Assembly (NCBI GenBank): GCA_013396915.1
Contig: VWZL01000278.1
Coordinates: 146,351-210,350, forward strand
Length of the DNA: 64,000 nt
Source of the DNA: Stercorarius parasiticus
Taxonomy: Eukaryota > Chordata > Aves > Charadriiformes > Stercorariidae
Reading direction: 5' to 3'
In this document: positions 1 to 11,982 of the stretch, in pieces
Position numbering within the stretch: the first letter of the stretch is position 1
Layout of the letters: each line of letters opens with the position of its first letter
Program-made: the position numbers and the translations under genes
Notes under the pieces: generated by a model
The model's database searches: none
Told to the model about the DNA's origin: nothing
What the model saw: only the letters and a program-made list of their open reading frames with translations

Positions 1-85
1 NNNNNNNNNNNNNNNNNNNNNNNNNNNNNNNNNNNNNNNNNNNNNNNNNNNNNNNNNNNNNNNNNNNNNNNNNNNNNNNNNNNNN
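1..85. other. assembly gap
   Basis: Run of N at the left edge. The sequence to its right starts inside a CTA/ATT trinucleotide tract that belongs to an LTR, so the gap probably reflects an assembly break in a repeat. Confidence 0.97.
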
Positions 86-104
86 CTACTACTACTACTA
101 CTAC

Positions 105-141
<37 letters not shown>

Positions 142-308
142 TTCTCTTCCATTACTGTTCTATTAAACTTCCTTTACCTCAACCCAAAAGTTTTTTCTCC
201 TTTTTCTCCCTCTTCTCCCCATCCCACTGCAGGGAGGGGAGTGGGGTGGGTAGGGAGTGAGTGAACAGCTGCATGGTCCTACTTACCACCCAGGGTTAAA
301 CCACAACA
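86..308 (+). mobile_element. 3' part of an avian ERV LTR (duplicated copy 1)
   Basis: The tract starts at the gap with a CTA then ATT trinucleotide repeat. It continues with ATTAAA, a pyrimidine-rich stretch, a GGAGTGGGGTGGG block and the terminal GGTTAAACCACAACA. This is the sense 3' end of a bird LTR: compare the related ends at 28900-29057 (sense) and 38015-38120 (antisense). ATTAAA is the likely polyadenylation signal. The 5' part of the LTR lies in or beyond the gap. Family assignment (ERVL-like) comes from general knowledge of avian LTRs and was not searched. Confidence 0.7.
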
Positions 309-1950
309 CATTCTCTGAAGCCACATATAGGCCTTTAACAAACTTTCTGCCAGGAACAAAATTTTTGCAAGCCCTTCTTAAAGAGAAAAATAAATAACAC
401 TAACAAAACAACAAAAAACCCAAAGTAAAATTACTGAAAAGAAAATTGATTCTGTTTTACCTCAAACCAGGACTACCTTACTTGCAATGCTGTTGTACCA
501 GTCTAGCAAAAATTGTAGTTTTGTTTCCAGGGAAGACTATACATTTCTAGAGACCTTTAGCAAGCCAAGAACTTGTTAATATTAGTCATGGATGAAGAAA
601 CTTTTGGGATTTAGAGATGTGAGGCTGATAAGAACTGAAGTCAGAGATGAGAGTACTTCATGGGTGATATAGTCCAGATTACTACTATTTTGTTAGTCTC
701 AGAAAGATTGTAAGGTCCCCAGAGAATTGTAGTCCTTGGATATTTTGTTTGAAGATTAACTATGTTTATTATTTTTAAATGTTGTTTACTGTAACAATTG
801 TGACAAATTTGACTGGCGGTTCTTTTTCTACCTGGGAAAACTGGTAACAACTAGCTAGCAATATTTCATATATACTCATGAGATGAAGATACCTGCTGGA
901 AAGGAAAATATATGAAAAAATTCATGTGGACAACCCAACAGAGAATGAACAAGTTTCTGGTAAATAAACTGCATACAGAGATAAAGGAGTTTACTTTGTG
1001 TTAGTCTGTAGAATATTAGTAAGAAAAACTAAAAAAATAAATTTTTTCCTCTCTGACTGCTGTCATACATCTGCAGCAAGCTACTTTGTTCCCCAAAGGA
1101 GAATGTACTAAAGTTATTACATTTGTCTTTCCATCCATCTGCTTACCTTATCAGTAGAAATTCCTTGTTTTCAGCATTTAGGTGTTCCTACTCTTTTTAG
1201 GCTATCTGTCTTTTTCACCGTTTCAACTTTCATCCTAAGTAAAATTCTAAATAGTTTTTCGAATTTTAGATTTGCAACCTTTAGAAGACAAAGGGATCAC
1301 AAAAGAAATGAGAGAAGAGGACTTTAAACTCTTACAACCTTTAGCTAAGAGAATCAACTCGCCCTCTGTTCTCATATTCTATTTCTCAAGACAAATACTT
1401 AAAAGCATTGCGTGTTCTTGTCATTAATAATGACCTCTGCCACCCTGCTTCCCCAGGATTGAAGCTCCATGACAGAGCTGTCACAAAGCCAGGGAGTCTG
1501 GAATCTTGTTCCATTTGCTTGGTCCTATTTGCTTATTCATGTAAAATGGATCACTGACAATTAGCCTCTAAGTCTGCACCATAAAAGTAACTGCAACATA
1601 ATTGAAAAGAGAAGAACGCTAGTTTTTACATTTATTAATTCCTTTTACTGCTAAAGAATATTAAGATACCATTGGAATTATCTCACAGTTCTTATTTTTT
1701 TGCGTTATTTTTCCCTTGTAATGCTGAAGCAAGATCCAGAACAGACCAGGACTTGCTTTTTGACATAACTGTTACCTTTCTTTTGTTCCTTTTATCTCAT
1801 CGCTAATAGGAGCAATGCACATGAGCTGCAGAGATGAGTTAGGAAAATGTTGAATGGAATTCCTGGTGAAAAAACTCTCCTTAGAAAATAAACCAGGCTG
1901 AGAGCTTTTCCTGAGTAACTTGAGTGTAACATCACACCAACGAAACTATT
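86..1950 (+). repeat. duplicated segment, copy 1
   Basis: The segment recurs at 1952-3799 with a constant offset of 1849 bases, checked at 144/1993, 641/2490, 850/2699 and 1941/3790. No substitutions were seen in the stretches compared by eye. The only difference found is that the ATT tract is 9 bases longer in this copy. A single N at 1951 separates the copies. Nothing but the LTR end at 86-308 is recognised inside; the rest is unique AT-rich sequence without a convincing coding frame. Confidence 0.95.
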
Positions 1951-1951
1951 N
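1951..1951. other. single-base N junction
   Basis: One N sits exactly between the two copies of the duplicated segment. A one-base N is a typical placeholder of unknown size or a patched contig join. Confidence 0.9.
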
Positions 1952-2157
1952 ACTACTACTACTATTATTATTATTATTATTATTATTATTTTCTCTTCCA
2001 TTACTGTTCTATTAAACTTCCTTTACCTCAACCCAAAAGTTTTTTCTCCTTTTTCTCCCTCTTCTCCCCATCCCACTGCAGGGAGGGGAGTGGGGTGGGT
2101 AGGGAGTGAGTGAACAGCTGCATGGTCCTACTTACCACCCAGGGTTAAACCACAACA
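1952..2157 (+). mobile_element. 3' part of an avian ERV LTR (duplicated copy 2)
   Basis: Same LTR 3' end as at 86-308, with the ATT tract three units shorter, the ATTAAA signal and the terminal CCACAACA ending at 2157. Confidence 0.7.
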
Positions 2158-3799
2158 CATTCTCTGAAGCCACATATAGGCCTTTAACAAACTTTCTGCC
2201 AGGAACAAAATTTTTGCAAGCCCTTCTTAAAGAGAAAAATAAATAACACTAACAAAACAACAAAAAACCCAAAGTAAAATTACTGAAAAGAAAATTGATT
2301 CTGTTTTACCTCAAACCAGGACTACCTTACTTGCAATGCTGTTGTACCAGTCTAGCAAAAATTGTAGTTTTGTTTCCAGGGAAGACTATACATTTCTAGA
2401 GACCTTTAGCAAGCCAAGAACTTGTTAATATTAGTCATGGATGAAGAAACTTTTGGGATTTAGAGATGTGAGGCTGATAAGAACTGAAGTCAGAGATGAG
2501 AGTACTTCATGGGTGATATAGTCCAGATTACTACTATTTTGTTAGTCTCAGAAAGATTGTAAGGTCCCCAGAGAATTGTAGTCCTTGGATATTTTGTTTG
2601 AAGATTAACTATGTTTATTATTTTTAAATGTTGTTTACTGTAACAATTGTGACAAATTTGACTGGCGGTTCTTTTTCTACCTGGGAAAACTGGTAACAAC
2701 TAGCTAGCAATATTTCATATATACTCATGAGATGAAGATACCTGCTGGAAAGGAAAATATATGAAAAAATTCATGTGGACAACCCAACAGAGAATGAACA
2801 AGTTTCTGGTAAATAAACTGCATACAGAGATAAAGGAGTTTACTTTGTGTTAGTCTGTAGAATATTAGTAAGAAAAACTAAAAAAATAAATTTTTTCCTC
2901 TCTGACTGCTGTCATACATCTGCAGCAAGCTACTTTGTTCCCCAAAGGAGAATGTACTAAAGTTATTACATTTGTCTTTCCATCCATCTGCTTACCTTAT
3001 CAGTAGAAATTCCTTGTTTTCAGCATTTAGGTGTTCCTACTCTTTTTAGGCTATCTGTCTTTTTCACCGTTTCAACTTTCATCCTAAGTAAAATTCTAAA
3101 TAGTTTTTCGAATTTTAGATTTGCAACCTTTAGAAGACAAAGGGATCACAAAAGAAATGAGAGAAGAGGACTTTAAACTCTTACAACCTTTAGCTAAGAG
3201 AATCAACTCGCCCTCTGTTCTCATATTCTATTTCTCAAGACAAATACTTAAAAGCATTGCGTGTTCTTGTCATTAATAATGACCTCTGCCACCCTGCTTC
3301 CCCAGGATTGAAGCTCCATGACAGAGCTGTCACAAAGCCAGGGAGTCTGGAATCTTGTTCCATTTGCTTGGTCCTATTTGCTTATTCATGTAAAATGGAT
3401 CACTGACAATTAGCCTCTAAGTCTGCACCATAAAAGTAACTGCAACATAATTGAAAAGAGAAGAACGCTAGTTTTTACATTTATTAATTCCTTTTACTGC
3501 TAAAGAATATTAAGATACCATTGGAATTATCTCACAGTTCTTATTTTTTTGCGTTATTTTTCCCTTGTAATGCTGAAGCAAGATCCAGAACAGACCAGGA
3601 CTTGCTTTTTGACATAACTGTTACCTTTCTTTTGTTCCTTTTATCTCATCGCTAATAGGAGCAATGCACATGAGCTGCAGAGATGAGTTAGGAAAATGTT
3701 GAATGGAATTCCTGGTGAAAAAACTCTCCTTAGAAAATAAACCAGGCTGAGAGCTTTTCCTGAGTAACTTGAGTGTAACATCACACCAACGAAACTATT
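1952..3799 (+). repeat. duplicated segment, copy 2
   Basis: Second copy of 86-1950. It begins inside the CTA/ATT tract and stays in register up to 3799. There copy 1 ends at the N, and this copy runs on into unique sequence. The shorter contig is therefore wholly contained in the longer one. Confidence 0.95.
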
Positions 3800-5466
3800 T
3801 TGCCTTAAAAGCTTTACCTCAACTGTATTATGTGGGCATACTTCCTTAGGTCAGCATTAGCTTAGGTATCTTTATATCAAAATGTGTAATGTAGCCATGC
3901 AGTAGACTCAACAGTTATGAACCGAATGCAGATTTTTATTATAATAGAGTTACCATTATATTACTCAAAGGCTGAGACATTTTATCCCAAGTTCATCCCA
4001 CATCAAACTCTTCTGGATGAAACATAATCCCCAGAAAGTACTGGTCTGTAGTGGAAATGCTGACAGGCCCTTAGCTATAGAAGCTCTACCAGCTTTGCTG
4101 CTCTACAAGGTCCCTAACTGAATTTTTATTCTCTAATTCAATGAGAGGATTTTGCTTCCAAATCACTTTTAAAATCCTCCAGCTGTGCTATTTCTTAGTT
4201 TATGATAGCTACATTACTTTTCAATTAAATTATTACAATGTTCATATATTTTCTATATTAAATTGTAGTTATAGCTACACTTTTCAAATATACGGGGATA
4301 TGCCCACCTCTCTCATTTTGCCTTGTAAGTATCCAAGTGTAGGAGTTTTACATCATATTTAAGGCTAGTAGTGACATGAGCTTTAAAGTTTCTGGTTTAT
4401 TTTATCAGTCTCTCCCCCAAAAAACTTAGTAGACCTTCTCAGGGGTGACAGCAGTGAATATATTAAGATCCGCCATTTTAAGTATGAGGCAAGCGAGACA
4501 GAGAATTTGTGTCACAGCATGTTGTTGACTTGTAGCTATAATGTCTTTGAATAAATGTGTTAATTTGATACATGCCACCTCTTCTAAACATTGTGGTCAT
4601 TTGAGATATAGTTGCCTGAACAGAGGTATCTAATGTTCTTATTCAAGTGCAATGAAGTTTCACAGTTGTCCTCCAGATGCTGGTCGAGAATGATATGATC
4701 TTGTATTGTGCGCGCCAGCCCTGTGTGCATGTCTGGGATTTTCCAGGGCATCCTAAGTGACATTAGATAGCCATTCTGACTATGCTGCTACTTATTGGTG
4801 GCCCTGGGCCACCTTTAAAGGGTTAGATTTATCTTCTCTCTATGGAGCAAGCCTGAGGTAAACTCTAGGTTCTTTCCAGAGGCACACATACAGTAGAGTT
4901 AGGAGGCCAGCAGGACTATTTGGAAAAGTTCTCTATAGTCAATCTTCAAGCTGTCCACAGGGCACCCATATGGACAGAAGGTAAGCAATATGTAGACCAT
5001 GGAGTGCCTGCAGCCAATCTAGAGCAGAGTAAGAAAAACCCACTGACAAAATCCAAAAGCATTTTTAGGTGGATGAATCTCCAGCTTGTTCACTGTCTTT
5101 TTGGCAATGCTTCCTAGGAGACCGTTCTGACTACTGTGTGCTTTGTAGAAGTAGGTTGCCGCAGTGAAGACTGAGAGCACACCACTGCCATGATAATTTT
5201 GAGTGAAGCTTTTCTGCTTCATTGTCAGTTGTTTCTCAGTGTGACTGTCATTAGCAGTATATTCTGAGGGTAGATGTGGGCTTAGATTTTAGGATTCTAA
5301 GCAGTTTGAGGACATTTCTGAGGTCATCTCTTTGGATTTAAATATCCGATTTACATATAAATTTAATTTGAAGTATATAGGTGTTATTTCAGCTTTCAAT
5401 CTATATCCTAAACTAAAATTATAGGGAATATGCTGTAATGTTAACAAAATAGCATAGGAGCATATG
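3800..5466. other. unique AT-rich sequence, nothing recognised
   Basis: No repeat of known type, no RNA gene and no coding frame longer than about 75 codons was seen. Small open frames here have no recognisable motif. Confidence 0.5.
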
Positions 5467-6541
5467 TCATAGAATCATAGAATACCAGGTTGGAAGGGAC
5501 CTCAAGGATCATCTTGTCCAATCTTTCTTGGCAAAAGCATAGTCTAGACAAGATGGCCCAGCAGCCTGTCTAACTGAATCTTAAAAGCATCCAATAATGG
5601 GGAATCCACAGCTTCCCTGGGGAGATTATTCCAATGGTTGATTGTTCTTATTGGGAAAATTTTTCCTCTTGTGTCCAATCGGTATTGCCTCATGAGTAAC
5701 TTGTATCCATCACCCCTTGTCTTTTCCACGTGGCTCCTTATAAAAAGGGAGTCTCCATCCTCTCTGTAGCCGCCCTTTAAATGCAGGATCATGGTGATAA
5801 GGTCTCCTCAGAATCTTCTCTCAAGGCTGAACAAACCCAGTTCTCTCAGCCTTTCCTCATATGGCAGACTTCCCAGTCCTTTGATCATCTTGGTGGCCCT
5901 CTTCTGGATCCTCTCCAGCCTGTGCACATCTTTTTTGTATAGCAGGGGACCAACACTGAACACAGTATTCCAGGTGTGGCCTGACAAGCGCTGAGTAGAG
6001 TGGGATAATGACTCTTTTATCTCTGCTGGTGATGCCTTTGTTGATGCAGCCCAGCATCCTGTTGGCTTTCATTGCTATTGCAGCACACTGTTCATTCATA
6101 TTGAGTTGTCCACCAGGACCCTTAAGTCCCATTCCACAAAGCTGCTCTGCAGCCAGATAGATCCCAGCCTGTGCTGCACTCCTGTATTTTGTTTTCCCAG
6201 GTGGAAGACCTTCCACTTGTCCCTGTTGAACTTCACAGTGTTCTTGTTAGCCCACTCTTCCAGCTTACCCAGGTCTTCCTGCAGTGTGACTCTCCCTTCC
6301 GAAGTGTCCACTTGCCCACTCAGTTTGTTGTCATCAGCAAAATACATCAGGGTCCGCTTGATCCTACATCCAGATCATTTATGAAGATATTAATCAGTGT
6401 TGTGAGCAGTACGGATTCCCAGGGGACCCCACTTGTGACAGGCTGCCAGTTTGAAAAGGAGCTATTGACCACCACCCTCTGGGAGTAGCCTGTCAGCCAG
6501 TTCCCCACCCACTGCACAGAACACTTGTCTAGACTGATATG
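5467..6541 (-). mobile_element. CR1 LINE, 5'-truncated, ~1.07 kb
   Basis: On the plus strand the element starts with the reversed 8-mer tail (TCATAGAATCATAGAAT) and GGTTGGAAGGGACCTC. It then runs backwards through the 3' UTR and ORF2 C-terminus into the RT domain. In the minus frames the catalytic block reads YFADD-N-KL at about 6305-6347, so the paired aspartates are kept. The upstream PQGS-type block is present but frameshifted. Several frames share the coding remnant, so ORF2 is broken. 5' truncation is usual for target-primed LINE insertions. Confidence 0.93.
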
Positions 6542-7657
6542 ACAGAATTTAGAATCAAGGTTCTGTTCTTAACTTTAATTTTGGTGGTTTAAAGCAAGAT
6601 TTACCTCCTTAATTAATGCAGGGGAGGGAGGATTTACTCAGAGATTAAAATATTTATTTTGAAATGTCTGTATATAGGTTTCCAGGGGACATTAGGGACA
6701 GGATTCGACTTCCTGAACATGTGTCCACTTTTATACTACCACCATGGGATATATTACATGGACTCCAGCTGTCAAACCTGAATGCTGCGGGTCTTCCGTA
6801 AGTCGTGTGTCAGAACTCAGTCACCTCAGGGCATGTCAGTAACTAAATCACCTCCTACTTATCTTTTTTGGTGTAAGGTGGATGACTCTCCAGACTTCAC
6901 TGATTTCATTTACTGGAGTTCAGACTTCTAGTACTTGTTGACACTTAATTGTGGTGGACACTCAAATCTAGATATCTCAATCTCAAATTAAATCGTACTC
7001 TAAGGATTCACAGTTGCTTTAATACGACATACTTGTATCAGGACCAAATAATCTAGATCCACTCTGTATTTAAGAGAGGAATCACCATTTCTGGAGGGTA
7101 ATTCATTTAACTTAGCTGCCTAATTTAAGAGTGGAATATCCCCATTGAATATTTCCTGACTAGCTTAGAAACAGAAGTCTTCGAAGTAGCTAAGATTAAG
7201 GTGAGATGTTTCCTACTCTGCCTTACTTCTAAATCAGCCCATTTAAATTATGAGAAAAATGAAAAGTCTACAATGAATAAGGCTCTGGATTTAATTTTTT
7301 AATTAGGAAGGAGTACATATTTGTCTTCCGTAAATTGTTACCTCATTTCAGAGATGTGGATTTACAAACAGTCAAACTTTGGGAGCTTTGAAACAGCTTC
7401 TAATCAAAGAAAATGAGACATACACAGTTTGATGTAAAGCAAACATCAGAGTGCTTAAACTGACTTTGGGCTGTTGCCATAATCTTTGCAGTTTACAAAG
7501 CTGAAATCCAGGCACGAAGATGATCGTACTAGTGGAAGACGTTATGCAGTGTACTGTTGAGTATACCTATCCAAAATAGTCATAAGTTTTATACAATCCA
7601 CAGAAGATAGTTTTAGATTAAAATGCAGGACATGGGGTAAAGAAAAGCAGAGAACTG
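6542..7657. other. unique sequence between CR1 copies
   Basis: AT-rich sequence with no recognised repeat, RNA or coding frame. Confidence 0.5.
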
Positions 7658-8024
7658 TCACAGAATCACAGAATCACAGAATGATAGGGGTTGGAAGGGA
7701 CCTCTGGAGATTATCTAGTCCAACCCTCCTGCCAGAGCAGGGTCACCCAGAGCAGGTTGCACAGGAACGTGCACGGGTGAGTTTTGAATGTCTCCAGAGA
7801 CAGAGACTCCACCACCTCTCTGGGCAGCCTGTTCCAGTGCTCTGCCACCCTCAGGGTAAAGAAGTTCCTTCTCATGTTCAGATGTAACTTCCTTTGTTCA
7901 AGTTTGTGCCCGTTACCTCTTGTCCTGTCACTGGGTACCACTGAAATAGACTGGCCCCATCCTCCTGACACCCACCCTTTAAGTATTTATAAGCATTGGT
8001 AAGATCCCCCCTCAGTCGTCTTTT
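7658..8024 (-). mobile_element. CR1 LINE 3' fragment, ~370 bp
   Basis: Starts with CACAGAATCACAGAATCACA, the reversed CR1 tail, followed by GGTTGGAAGGGACCTCTGG and the ORF2 C-terminal region. An 86-codon minus frame covers the end of ORF2; its WNRLPREV block is the CR1 C-terminal signature. The element stops near the AAGATCCCCCCTCAG block, so it is strongly 5'-truncated. Confidence 0.93.
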
Positions 8025-9079
8025 TTGCCTTCATGTAAGTCTTACTACCGTGGTCTGTCTTCTGCCTACCTCCTTGTAAATGGACACAGAGATACTCCCT
8101 ACCATCTCCAGCATGCATTTATAGCATTTCCATAGGTGTATCGTCAACTCCTGTACGTGCTACTTTTTCATTATCTCACTGGGTGATTCCAGACCTGAGG
8201 GATTCAGCTAATCTACATAATGGGGACACTTTATGGACTGTGTGGGAAGGGAGCAGATACACCTGTAATTTCACCAGTGTCCTTTGTCTGATAGGAGCAT
8301 TAGTCCGTAATGACAGTGAATTTTCTGATAGCTTCAGTGATCTTTTCCCTAAAGGTCTTACAGAGCTGAGTATATTAAACACACTCACACATACAGTAAC
8401 TGGCTTCCTTCATCCATATTGTCTTCTCTAGAGGGATTTTTTTTCACTTTGATATGTTGCTCACCTTGTTACCGCTCATCTTGTCGGCTATTTCCTCTGT
8501 GGTTTCAGACATTTTATGCATGGCTGCTTATGTCTTGTTTTCATATTCTTTCTGCCTAGGCCTGGAATAATTTTTGTCGATTCAATACTACACTCCATTT
8601 CCCATTTATGAAAGTTTGAATTCATTTTTGCAGTATCTTCCCACATACTTTCCAACACTGCCTAGGCTTAAAGTTTGGGGGGACTGTAGGGGTGGAGAGA
8701 AAGAATTTAGTGAAGGGGAGATAAGGGAAACAGCCATGTGAAACACACAATGTGTGGCAGAATCATTTCTCCAGTACAGTTAATGATATCTAGAGCGGCC
8801 TGACTCAAAGCCCACTGAAACCAACTGTAAAATGCAGTCACCCTTTTGCAGTTTTGGACCCTTTAAGACCAGATTTCCAGAACTGGAGAATAATTAAGTG
8901 GCATGAAGTGGATGTTGAGATGGGGATGTAGTGCAGATGGTCTCGCAACAAGGACATAGTTAGGAGGCTTTCTCTAACAACAAACAGCAGTCTCCCACTC
9001 TCAGGCCCTCTCACTAAAAGGGGATTTGGACCATCTGAACACCTATGGAGAGAAAACTTGGAACTGGGTAAACGATTCA
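8025..9079. other. unique sequence
   Basis: No recognised repeat or gene. Short open frames on both strands around 8176-8431 overlap each other and look like chance. Confidence 0.45.
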
Positions 9080-9435
9080 GGAGTCTCCTAGGTCACACTG
9101 GTGACGATTTCTTTATGTGAATGCTTGAGTGGCCAACCAGGGGTAATGCTGAATTTGACCTGCTGTTCACAAATGAGGACAACCGTGGTGACAGTGGTTA
9201 TGGACAACAGCTTCAAACTGAGTTGAAATCAAGAGGAAGGCTGGAGGCTGGGGATTAGGACTCTGGCCTTTAGAAGAGCAGGCTTCAGCCTGTGTGGGGA
9301 ATTGCTATGCAGAATGCCCTAGGAAGGCACCATGAGTAGGGAAGGTACCAAGCAGAGCTGGCTTGTTTTTTTAGGAATAAACCATCCTGGTATGCAGAAG
9401 ACTAAAATAAAATGTTTTGTGGACTGATACACAAA
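9080..9435 (+). mobile_element. probable ancient CR1 ORF2 fragment (endonuclease-RT linker)
   Basis: The stretch around 9160-9345 resembles the CR1 ORF2 linker. It has a LTNED-like remnant, then a segment matching 'GACTTTAGGAGAGCAG' in a diverged form (CTTTAGAAGAGCAGGC), then CCTAGGAAGGCA for the usual CCATGGGAAA block. Several stops interrupt the frame. No CR1 3' tail follows, so this is an internal fragment. Both boundaries are approximate, and the assignment rests on remembered family structure. Confidence 0.42.
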
Positions 9436-10751
9436 AAGGGAGCAAACAAAAGTTGTGGGGGGGAAGATATAGCAGTAGAAAAGGGGTCTAAAAGCCCACT
9501 CCAGTAGAGGAGATGGATTAGTGCTCTCTCTCTTAACCTTTTCTGCCGCTGCAATTGTATTATAGAGCATTGTAAATGAGACCAGGCAGAGTAATGTGGA
9601 AAGGATGCCTCTGAGTAGAAGGTTGAAAAGCCAAATAAATGTAGAAAGGGGGAAAACAGGGAGCTTTCATCATGCCAGATATAGGCAGTACTCCTCCTCT
9701 TAAACTTTGCTATAATTTCTAGCGCAACACATATTTGCATTAATGAGAATCTGTCCATTGCCTTCACTGGCTTTCATTTCAGATCCCTAAGGATTATACA
9801 TGAAAAGGCAGGAAATGAGCAATCAGGAGATGGAATTCTTTGAAAACTCATCATCCCAACAAGGGGTGTTTGCCTAGCCAGGTTTTGGTCTCTGTTTCCA
9901 GATGTCATATCTGCACCTCTGCAGTTCCCTATTTCTTCCATATTTTGCGCAGTCCTGTCATAAAGCTCTTAGGCATAAACTCAAGGCAGTCTGGAATTAA
10001 GGTGTGAGTAATAGGAAGAGTATCCATTAGAGTACTATCTATTAGAATGTTATTCTAACATCCAATATTCTATTAGGAAAAAGCTTTTTGATTCCTGCAA
10101 ATTTCAAGATTAATCAAGTTTTAGCTCATCACCTGCACCATTAGCCTTAAGCACTATGAAAATCTTCTGCATAATCTACTCAACATAGACCCAAGTTAGT
10201 TGAAGAGAATTTTTCTTTCTGATATCACATAATCATTTTTAGGAAATTTGAATCTGCGGTTCTAAGATTTTCCACTGCTGTGATTCACAAACAGATTGAC
10301 CAGCGCATACCTCTCTTCTATAATAATTACTGTCCTACAATAAAGACTATTCTGTATCAAAGGTTATTGCTCACAAATATTTCTAGCAGGCCCAGGAGAA
10401 AGCTGGAAATGTGTAATCCCTCGTTTTCATGAAGACAAATTGCATTTTAAAATTCTCCTAATGAAGCAGCATTCATCAGCCCTCCTTCATCTATCTTTTT
10501 AGAGTGAGTTTCAGTGCACAGATAAGAAGATTAATGCCTCTGAACTTTCCAACACTTTTTCTGCCTTTATAGTAGTACCATAGTGAGATGAATTAAATCA
10601 ATATCATTACTACTAAGTCCAGAAACATTTTTACATGTTATGATATTTGTCCCTTCTGCCTTTCTATTATAGGTCAATAAAGATAAAATAAAGCTATTGT
10701 GAATCTGCTTGGAATTTTGAAACTCATTTCAATAGCTAAGGACTTTTAATC
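9436..10751. other. unique sequence
   Basis: A minus frame of about 120 codons (9767-9402) overlaps the probable CR1 fragment at its 3' end. It has no recognisable domain and no good splice context. Otherwise nothing is recognised. Confidence 0.4.
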
Positions 10752-11962
10752 ATGCTTGACCAATCTGATAGCCTTCTATGATGGCATGACTGGCTGGGTA
10801 GGTGAGGGGAGAGCAGTGGACACTGTCTACCTTGACTTCAGCAAGGCTTCTGACACTGTCCCACATAACATCCTCATAGATAAGCTTAGGAAGTGTGGGT
10901 TAGATGAGTGGACAGTGTGGTGGATTGAGAACTGGTTGAATGGCAGAGCTCAGAGGGTCGTGATTAGGGGCACAGAGTCTAGTTGGAGGTCGGTAACAAG
11001 CAGTGCTCCCCAGGGGTCAGTACTGGGTTAAGTCTTGTTCAACATATTCATCAGTGACCTGGATGAGGGGGCAGAGCGTACCCTCAGCAAGTTTGCTGAT
11101 GGTACAGAACTGGGAGGGGTGGCTGACACACCAGAAGGCTGTGCCGCCATACAGAGAGACCTGGACAGACTGGAGATCTGGGCAGAGAGGAACCTAATGA
11201 AATTCAACAAGGGTAAATTTAGGGTCCTACACCTAGGGAGGAATAACCCCATGCACCAGTACAGGTTAGGGGTTGACCTGCTGTGTGGAGAGGGACCTGG
11301 GAGTCCTGGTGGACAACAAGTTGACTATGAGGCAACAATATGCCCTTGTGGCCAAGAAGGCCAATGGTCTCCTGGGGTTCATTAAAAAAAAGCGTGGCCA
11401 GCAGGTCAAGGGAGGCCATCTTCCCCCTCTACTCTGCCCTGGTGGGGCCACATCTGGAGTACCGTGTCTAGTACTGGGCTCCCCAGTTCAAGAAAAACAA
11501 GGAAAAAACTACTGGAGACAGTCCAGTGGAGGGTTACAAAGATGATCAAGGGACTGGATCTTATGAGGACAGGCTGAGAGACCTGGGTCTGTTTAGCCTG
11601 GAGAAGAGAAGACTGAGGGGGGATCTCATCAATGTTTACAAATATCTAAAGGGTGGGCGTCAGGAGGATGGGGCCAGACTCTTCTCAGTGGTGTCCGGCG
11701 ACAGGACAAAAGGCAATGGGAACAAACTGTGACACAGGAAATTCCATCTGAACATGAGGAAAAAAGTCTTTATTTTGAGGGTGGCAGAGCTCTGGAATAG
11801 GCTGCCCAGAGAGGTTCTGGAATCTCCTTCTCTGGAAATATTCAAAACCCGCCTGGAAGCATTCCTGTGCAACCTGCTCTAGGTGAACCTGCTCTGGCAG
11901 GAGGTTGGACTAGATGATCTCCAGAGGTCCCTTCCAACCTCTACCATTCTGTGATTCTGTGA
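10752..11962 (+). mobile_element. CR1 LINE, 5'-truncated, ~1.2 kb with RT remnant
   Basis: Begins inside the RT domain. The first frame (10756-11031) reads TNLIAFYD..., then VYLDFSKASDTVPHN (RT block A), then SSAPQGSVLG, and ends at an in-frame stop. The next frame holds the catalytic block as [10 protein letters not shown], so the second aspartate of FADD is glycine. The remaining ORF2 is spread over three frames. The 3' end is canonical: GGTCCCTTCCAACCTCTACC then ATTCTGTG repeats ending at 11962. An AAAAC tract follows at once. The copy is coding-dead. Confidence 0.95.
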
Positions 11963-11982
11963 AAACAAAACAAAACAAAACA
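11962..11982 (+). repeat. (AAAAC)n tract after CR1 tail
   Basis: Four AAAAC units directly follow the ATTCTGTGA tail. CR1 tails are normally 8-mer repeats without poly-A, so this is either the target sequence or a secondary simple repeat. Confidence 0.85.

Noticed and set aside
641..850. Identical 69-codon minus frames at 850-641 and 2699-2490 as a duplicated gene
   Set aside because: They are the same chance frame seen twice because of the duplicated segment.
9402..9767. 121-codon minus frame as a gene
   Set aside because: It overlaps the probable antisense side of a CR1 fragment and has neither domain nor splice context.
10756..11385. RT-encoding frames as a functional gene
   Set aside because: Stop after PQGSVLG, frameshifts, and a changed catalytic block (FADG) show a dead CR1.
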